Below are positions 59,098 through 64,000 of a DNA stretch of 64,000 nt, piece by piece. The number at the start of each line of letters is the position of its first letter. Position 1 is the first letter of the stretch. The notes below the pieces were generated by a model. The model had not been told where the DNA came from. It worked only from the letters and a program-made list of their open reading frames with translations, and ran no database searches. Source of the DNA: Haemaphysalis longicornis (taxonomy: Eukaryota; Arthropoda; Arachnida; Ixodida; Ixodidae); assembly GCA_013339765.2 (NCBI GenBank), contig CM023448.1, forward strand, positions 196,704,409 through 196,768,408, in the 5' to 3' direction. Position numbers and translations under genes: made by a program.

Positions 59098-59275
59098 CTA
59101 AAAGCATAGCTGGAAACATAGACGGATACTATAGCATTAACGAAAGGGTATCCGGTCTCTTAATTAGGTATAATAAGAGGTACAAATTCAAGGTAGTACA
59201 GACCTACGCACCTTCATTCAGCTATGACGACCAACTAGTTGAACGCTTCTATGAAGATGTTGGAATCGGCAATGG
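59098..59275 (+). mobile_element. RTE LINE endonuclease fragment
   Basis: The plus frame reads IAGNIDGYYSINERVSGLLI, followed by RYKFKVVQTYAPSFSYDDQL and VERFYEDV. This is the central part of the RTE APE endonuclease (the block with V.VYAPTS, then FYEDVE). It ends at GNG and a stop near 59275. Both flanks are unrelated, so it is a short broken insertion. Confidence 0.75.
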
Positions 59276-59564
59276 ATGAAGGTAATACTTTTGATTGTTA
59301 ATAACAATATTTGGCTTGATTGTGTAAACATGTTCTTTCTTTGTGTTTGTTAGGATTCTTACGGCTGTTAACCGCATTAAGTGTACTTTTGTACATGTTG
59401 GTAGGAGGTCCCTCCCCAGTCTATGACCATGGGACCTCCTAGAATTATTTGCTCGCTGTACCATTTCAACTGAAACAATAAACTGAAACCTAAACTGAAG
59501 GCCTGCTTACTGGTGAGTCATCTCGGTTCATTACCAGACGATGCGTTTAAATACCAGCGGTGCA
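59276..59564. other. Unassigned short stretch
   Basis: No feature was recognised. Confidence 0.4.
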
Positions 59565-60407
59565 CTTTTTAACACGAAAGTGCTTTATGCCGGGGTACAC
59601 AAACCTCACCGACGTCATAACCGTCACGGAAATGACTTCACCAGAAAAAGTTCAATTGGCGCGGTGGCGCTAGGGTTCGAGCCCACGATCACTCTGCCCG
59701 CAACGGTAGCTGTGAAGCGCTCTACCGACTGAGCCATAAAGTCATGCCTGGGTAGCTGTACGAACGCGCCTTATGTCCTTCCTTCTAAGTTGTCCATTAG
59801 ATGGTGCTGCCGTCTTGGAGAGTTGAAACGAAGTAGGGCGTCATGACGCTAATGAGCGCCGATATTTGGCGCCTCGATAGGGCAGCGTCTAGCAGCGGAA
59901 GCTGCTGTGCTTACTTGTCCGCCGCCTATGTGGAACGCCGCTCAGCTTGGGGAAAGCCGCCGCCGCATCCCACAAGCTGAGCTCGTCGCAGCGCAACCGT
60001 CTGGTGTACGCGCCACAGAGCTGGACCAATGTGGTCGCACCTTTGCCTAAGCGACCCGCCAGCAGGGCGTCGCTCGCCAAGCACACCCACAAGACTGCTG
60101 CGGACCCGCAAATCACGCTCATTTCGCTGTAGCGTACTGTGACTTCACCAAACGAGTCGCTGACAACCCGTTCGGTTTCGTTCGCACGGTTTGCGAGCGC
60201 CTGTGGTTTCAATCGAATTTACGCAATGCTCCGGCACATGTAATCCAGTGTCTAATGTTGATGCCTCTACCGTTGCCATATCGACGAAATAAAATAGCAA
60301 TGAGCAAGTTCATATCGATATACGATAACATTCAAACGCTCCTGTGAAGTCACAGTTCACTTTTGTGTTTTACCGATTCCTATAAAAGAAGGATCACCAC
60401 ATTTTTT
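59565..60407 (-). repeat. Composite dispersed repeat, copy B (full length)
   Basis: From 59565 on the plus strand it reads TTTTTAACACGAAAGTGCTT and ends CACTTTTGTGTTTTACCGAT with GGATCACCACATTTTTT. This is the inverse of copy A over the whole length, including the TGGTTTCAATCGAATTTACG segment (60202-60221), the GACCCGCCAGCAGGGCGTCG segment (60054-60073) and the tRNA-like block. It is about 120 bases longer than A, mainly between 59835 and 59975. The minus-strand frame 59889-60212 parallels the A frame (ALANRANETERV versus ALANHVNETERV). Confidence 0.8.
59655..59745 (-). other. tRNA-like block inside composite repeat B
   Basis: On the minus strand TATGGCTCAGTCGGTAGAGC is an excellent box A and GTGGGCTCGAACCCTAG an excellent box B, with a TGCGGGCAGAGTGATC insert between. 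The head looks like a tRNA gene with an over-long variable region. The 5' stem cannot pair fully with the 3' side, so it is more likely a pol III promoter of the repeat than a working tRNA. Confidence 0.6.
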
Positions 60408-61099
60408 ATCAGTTGTAGCATAAAATAAATCCTACAGCGTCCATGTAAATGCTACCTGTGAATTCGGTAGTTTGGCTACCTAGGATAATTTGTTCGCGTT
60501 TACCTTCTCGAGGGTGTGAGCTCAAATTTGTTAAAAGTGATCTTGAGTTAACGCTAAATCACTGTATATTGCTCTGATCACCGTAATGCATTTTGAGATA
60601 GCTGCTATTAGAGAAGTGTGCGTCACCATAAACATGTCTCCGTTCCGCCTGACCACCGCCCTAGTTCCGTCCGCTAAGTCGCGAAATCTTATAACAGATT
60701 ATGCGACTCCAAACTAAAAGCTTGATTTGACACGTGAATCACGAGGTAGAACTCTTTTAAGAAGACTCTCTTTAACCCTCCCCCCTCGCCCCCTCCGTCG
60801 GAACGAGTAGCAGGAGCAGCGGAGTAGCAAGTCAGACTAGGCAGTGAAAGTGTATCTTCCAAAACAAAGCAGCGCTGAAGGAGACGAAACAGCATAGGAA
60901 GCAGAAAGGATCGGCGCTGGGAAAACGGTACACCACAGAACAGACCTGCCTCTCCGTATGTGTCATCTACTGTAGTGATGTTTCTTTCTGCCAGGACAAA
61001 ATACCGAGTGCCCGAAAGTTTAGGGGATACAGTTTATGCAGAAGGATGAAGTGCCTACTATACGGTAACATTTTTCTCTGGTATATTTAGGAGTAGGGG
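60408..61099. other. Unassigned stretch
   Basis: No feature was recognised. Confidence 0.4.
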
Positions 61100-61424
61100 G
61101 AGGAAAAAAGTTTATTTATCCTATCCGTTGTGATTGCGGTTATTTAGGACCAGTGAGGGGTGTCGTCAGTCCACGACTCCCTGGCTGTAGGTGGCCTTCC
61201 GTGCCCTATTCACCAGCCTAAGTTGGGAGCAGGGGTCGGAGCTGGCCAGCGTCGCCGCCCATTGTGAAGAAGTAGGGTTGAGATTGGGAGGGCGATCTGG
61301 GGTGTTCGGGCACGCCCACACTGTGTGGTATGGTGTTGCTGATGCGGGGCAGAAGATGCAGTGAGGTGAGTATTTGGCGAGGAATATTTTGAGCCAAAGT
61401 GTGTCTGAAGGGAAGGTGTTAGTT

Positions 61425-61425
<1 letters not shown>
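61100..61425 (-). mobile_element. LINE 3' end with C-terminal zinc finger (I-group)
   Basis: On the minus strand: NTFPSDTLWLKIFLAKYSPH, then CIFCPASATPYHTVWAC (C-x2-C-x7-H-x4-C, about 61365-61315), CSQLRLVNRARKATYSQGVV and a stop. A short UTR leads to AATAAACTTTTTTCC, the 3' end at about 61100. The 5' side stops at the GA microsatellite. The coding portion is a single clean frame over about 90 codons. Confidence 0.8.
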
Positions 61426-61506
<81 letters not shown>

Positions 61507-61534
61507 GGGAGGGGGGGGGGAGGGAGAGAGAGAG
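61426..61534. repeat. (GA)n microsatellite at a LINE 3' end
   Basis: About 108 bases of GA with a G-rich interruption near 61507-61520. On the minus strand it follows AATAAAGTT and is (CT)n, the usual tail of this LINE family. Confidence 0.9.
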
Positions 61535-62210
61535 AACTTTATTCGCCTAGAAGTAGAGAGCTTGGTCTCTCTCGGTCGTGTTAGTCAGCCAGGAGATCTT
61601 GGTTCCTGGCGGCGGCTTCTTCGGCCACCTGGTCAAGGAGTAGCTGAGTTAGGGGATCGTAGCTGCGCAGCAGGTTTTCTCAGTGCTTTGAATCCTTGAT
61701 GTCTATAAAGGGTAGGGGCGTCTTGTTTCGTGGTTTCTTTTGGCATTTCCACATAATGTGCGCGAGGTCCGTGTGGTGGCCGCAGTGTTTGCACGTATCC
61801 GAGAAGATTTCTGAATGGAAGTGACTATAGGCCACCGGGTTCTGGTAGGTATTCGTTTGAAGTTGTCTCCATGCCTTGGCTTGTGCAGCGTTTAGCGTGC
61901 GTTGGGCAGCTGGGAATTTGGCGGCCTTAGAGCCGCTGATTATGTACCTGGCTCGAGTCGCGATAATCGCTAGAGCGATTGTTGCCTGTTATGCTGATGT
62001 ATATTTTGTGAGTACTGTCGCCGCGGAGAGGCTTTGTCCTGTGTGGTCCACTACCGCCACGGCCATGGCGTTGATGTCCGGATAGTCTGTTGCATCTATA
62101 AATGTTGCTTCGGGATTGTTGCCATATTAGTTTGGGGCTGGCGAAGTGACTCTCTCTTCTTTGATGAGTTGCTTATGTGGGGGAGAACACTGTTGCGGGC
62201 TAGTCGGTAG
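61535..62210 (-). mobile_element. I-group LINE, internally deleted RNase H to 3' end
   Basis: On the minus strand: YGNNPEATFIDATDYPDINA (about 62132-62073, RNase H strand 1 with its Asp), AVAVVDHTGQSLSAATVLTK, and ATIALAIIATRAR near 61985, followed immediately by a segment that belongs at the C-terminus (AAQRTLNAAQAKAWRQLQTN, then CKHCGHHTDLAHIMWKC, C-x2-C-x7-H-x4-C, about 61795-61745). The middle of RNase H, including the third acidic and histidine motifs, is missing, so the copy carries an internal deletion. It ends AATAAAG at 61543 before the GA tail. Its upstream sequence is interrupted by the hAT MITE at 62211. Confidence 0.8.
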
Positions 62211-62366
62211 CAGTGGCGTAAATCAGGAAGAATCACCAGGGGTGATACACATCTTGCCATGGCGGCCGTTTTAGTTTTATAAATACACGTTTTAATAAAT
62301 ATTCCGTGCACTGAGAGGTCACGACCACTTGATCCCCCTCCCCTACCTCCATGATTTACGCCACTG
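62211..62366. mobile_element. hAT-type MITE with 8-bp target duplication
   Basis: CAGTGGCGTAAATCA at the left and TGATTTACGCCACTG at the right are perfect 15-bp inverted repeats; CAGTGGCG is a common hAT terminus. The flanks GTCGGTAG (62203-62210) and GTTGGTAG (62367-62374) match at 7 of 8 positions. There is no coding capacity in 156 bases. Confidence 0.85.
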
Positions 62367-62438
62367 GTTGGTAGTCATAGAGTATGCTGTTGTATGTTTG
62401 CAGGGGTCGTTAAAAAAACTGGAACTTGTCTACTTCAA

Positions 62439-62496
62439 GGGTCCTGAAACACTGACGATTATAAGTGTTACAGGACTCGTAGGTGTTTCAAGACCC
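62439..62496. repeat. Small inverted repeat with MITE-like ends
   Basis: GGGTCCTGAAACACTGACG (62439-62457) and its inverse (62478-62496) match at 16 of 19 positions with a 20-base loop. The outer word resembles the TTAA-type termini at 51685 and 55453. Confidence 0.75.
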
Positions 62497-62714
62497 GCAC
62501 GGCACCCGCTGTCTTCGCAGTGATTACACGTTAGGTTGTGAAAGGTCTGACAAAGGAAAGGACGTCTAGAGGAAAATCTACCTTTCATGTTCGAATTATT
62601 AGATGGCCGAATGGATCAAAAAAGACTACAAATTATTCGTTCGGGAACTCTGCGCGGAATAATTTCAAGCCAAGTGGTGGATGGGCTCTGTCTTATTTGT
62701 TTTCCCGTAGAACT

Positions 62715-62972
62715 CCACTTCCCCAAAAATATTTGTGTGTGCGTGATGCCCCGAAGCTTCTCAGGGTAGTGCTATGAGGCCCACCGTTTATTGTAGGCCG
62801 GCAAAACAATCAAACCACCTGGGGATCTTTAAGGTGCGTCAAAATATCGACACTTGGACGTTCTTGTTTTTCGTCTACATCAGAAAAACGGCAGCTGTGG
62901 GCACTGATTGAACCCCCATCCTTGTGGTCAGCAGCCAACAGCTCAGCCACGGAGCGGTTCTTGAGGGTCACA
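62715..62972 (-). mobile_element. tRNA-derived SINE, Ruka-like
   Basis: On the minus strand: head GCTCCGTGGCTGAGCTGTTG (box A), GGGGGTTCAATCAGTG (box B), then the body segments GATCCCCAGGTGGTTTGATT and GTGGGCCTCATAGCACTACC, which correspond to the tick Ruka-type CCCCAGGTGGTC and CCTCATA landmarks. It ends around GCACACAAATATTTTTGG. The orientation is opposite to the 14.3 kb copy. No target duplication could be assigned. Confidence 0.7.
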
Positions 62973-63374
62973 CTTGTCAAGTATTAACACATTCCAGGTT
63001 TGCCAACTTCTTAAAGAAAGAAAATTATGAAATGCATCAAGTAGGGATATTTCGGGCGTTGGCCTTCGCCGTCGCACAGCGTAGCAATCTTGCGGCCCGA
63101 TGGCCCTTACACAGTCGCCGGGCTGGATTGGTACAGACAACAGTATGCTATGTATCGTTTCGTCCAATCCAGAGCCACTGCACTTGGAGGCGATACGACT
63201 TACGAAGTGATTCATTACGTGTAGCCGTCACAGCGCGCGAAGGGCAGACTCGATGTTTCATATCGCCTTCAGGCTGCCGAGAGAGCGAAATTTAGTTTGC
63301 ACATCTTTGCGTTCTGCTCAAAGTTCTCGTGTAAAACGTTGCCAGGTTCAGATTTCAATGGTGGCCTGTTTGGC

Positions 63375-63691
63375 TGCAGGGATTCTTAGCGCCCTCTGTG
63401 GCGTTACAGGTCTCACCGACGCCGTGGTCAGTTGCTTCGCAGCCACTGGAGACTGGGGGCCGTGGGTTAATTGGCGTATTCATGGGAGATTGTGGCCATT
63501 ACTGCACCAGTGTGGCCAATCCTTCTCTGGTGAGGGAGTGCGTTACCGGCAATGGTCGCTGGGGTCAGGTCGCACCCCAAGCCTCATTTTGCCATTCCAT
63601 CAACACGCGGATTTTTTTTTAATCCGGTGGGAACCACAGTGCTTCTGCACGCGAGGCAGATGCTCTACCTCTACGCCACCGCTGCACCTCA
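63375..63691 (-). mobile_element. tRNA-Ala-like-headed tick SINE (second family)
   Basis: On the minus strand the head reads GCAGCGGTGGCGTAGAGGTA then GAGCATCTGCCTCGCGTGCA, with an alanine-type CGC anticodon position, box B at GTGGTTCCCACC, and then CCGGATTAAAAAAAAATCCG. A body of about 250 bases continues with GGTCGCACCCCAAGC-type and GTTGGCCACACTGGTGCAG-type sequence in reverse, matching a tick SINE body I recognise. It lies 12 bases before an RTE LINE fragment. Confidence 0.65.
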
Positions 63692-63702
63692 AGAATCAGA
63701 AT

Positions 63703-64000
63703 CAGGCTGGAGACAAGGAAGTTGCCAACTACGGTCTGGGCTGTAGAAATAGCAGTGGGGACCTCCTAGTCGAGTTCACAGAACGGAATAATCTACGCAT
63801 CAGGAACACCTTCTTCTGCAAACGGGAGAGCCGGAACTGGACGCGGAGGAGCCCGAATGGGGAACATAAAAATGAAATAGACTTCATATTTTGCGATAAC
63901 CCTGGCGTCCTGCAGGATGTGGAGGTGTTCGGAAGGGTAAGGTGTAGTGACCACCGTATGGTAAGATCTCGAATTAGGCTAGATTTGAGGACGGACGGTA
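63703..64000 (+). mobile_element. RTE LINE endonuclease fragment, continuing off the right edge
   Basis: The plus frame reads NYGLGCRNSSGDLLVEFTER, then NLRIRNTFFCKRESRNWTRR and NEIDFIFCDNPGVLQDVEVF, then SDHRMVRSRIRL. This is the second half of an RTE APE endonuclease: NEID...SDH is the catalytic C-terminal motif pair. The frame is open to the window edge over about 95 codons, so the RT domain may follow outside. Confidence 0.8.

Noticed and set aside
59655..59745. Functional tRNA gene
   Set aside because: Boxes A and B are good, but the acceptor and anticodon stems do not pair and the block is part of a dispersed repeat.
61424..61699. Arg/Glu-repeat open frame
   Set aside because: It is the (GA)n repeat read through into LINE 3' UTR.
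63610..63691. Functional tRNA-Ala gene
   Set aside because: The T-arm is altered, there is an A-run after the head, and a SINE body follows.
1..64000. CRISPR array, prokaryotic operon, phage or toxin system
   Set aside because: No spaced direct repeats of CRISPR type were seen, nor ribosome-binding-site-led gene runs. All evidence points to arthropod nuclear DNA.

Overview
This is eukaryotic, repeat-dominated DNA, most likely from a hard tick (Ixodidae). The sequence shows no operons or densely packed ORFs. It has many simple repeats and decayed retrotransposon proteins on both strands. It also carries tRNA-headed SINEs whose body (the CAGGTGG/CCAGGTGG segment followed by CCGGAGCCC) I recognise as the Ruka-type SINE of ixodid ticks. 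The host assignment is inference from these repeat families; no host gene confirms it.

Layout. 1-4030: a minus-strand two-ORF LINE of the I/Jockey group, with ORF1 zinc knuckles, an APE endonuclease and a reverse transcriptase that runs off the left edge. 4030-4765: the 3' end of a CR1/L2-like LINE. 4.8-10 kb: mostly unassigned, with an (ATCA)n tract and a CpG-rich patch. 10.1-10.9 kb and 13.1-13.9 kb: RNase H-bearing LINE relics. 11.6-11.9 kb: a hAT-type MITE. 14.3 kb: a SINE with a perfect 8-bp target-site duplication. 18.8-19.8 kb: a decayed hAT transposase. 23.3-23.6 kb: a MITE with long inverted repeats. 26.2, 28.1-28.9 and 30.4-31.0 kb: three more LINE 3' ends.

36.7-39.1 kb, 58.5 kb and 59.6-60.4 kb: five copies or fragments of one dispersed element, which carries a tRNA-like block and AACACGAAAGTG at both ends. 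40.8-41.5 kb: a long CA/CG-rich tract and an RTE LINE tail. 47.5-47.7 kb: the only candidate first exon of a host gene that I could defend. 48.6-50.4 kb: a decayed Gypsy-type LTR retrotransposon without visible LTRs. 51.7-55.5 kb: a pair of matching inverted termini with TTAA ends enclosing a minisatellite and an I-group LINE 3' half. 58.7-59.0 kb: a Pif1-like helicase fragment, possibly Helitron-derived. 61.1-62.4 kb: stacked LINE 3' ends with a hAT MITE inserted. 62.7-64.0 kb: two SINEs and an RTE endonuclease.

Nothing here works together as a pathway. The coherent story is one of successive retrotransposition, with non-autonomous elements parasitising LINE and transposase machinery. Several LINE 3' ends abut simple repeats, which suggests those repeats grew from retrotransposon tails. 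I found no convincing complete host gene, rRNA, functional tRNA or CRISPR array. The most interesting objects are the 36.7-60.4 kb composite repeat family, the TTAA-ended inverted termini at 51.7/55.45 kb, and the possible first exon at 47.7 kb.
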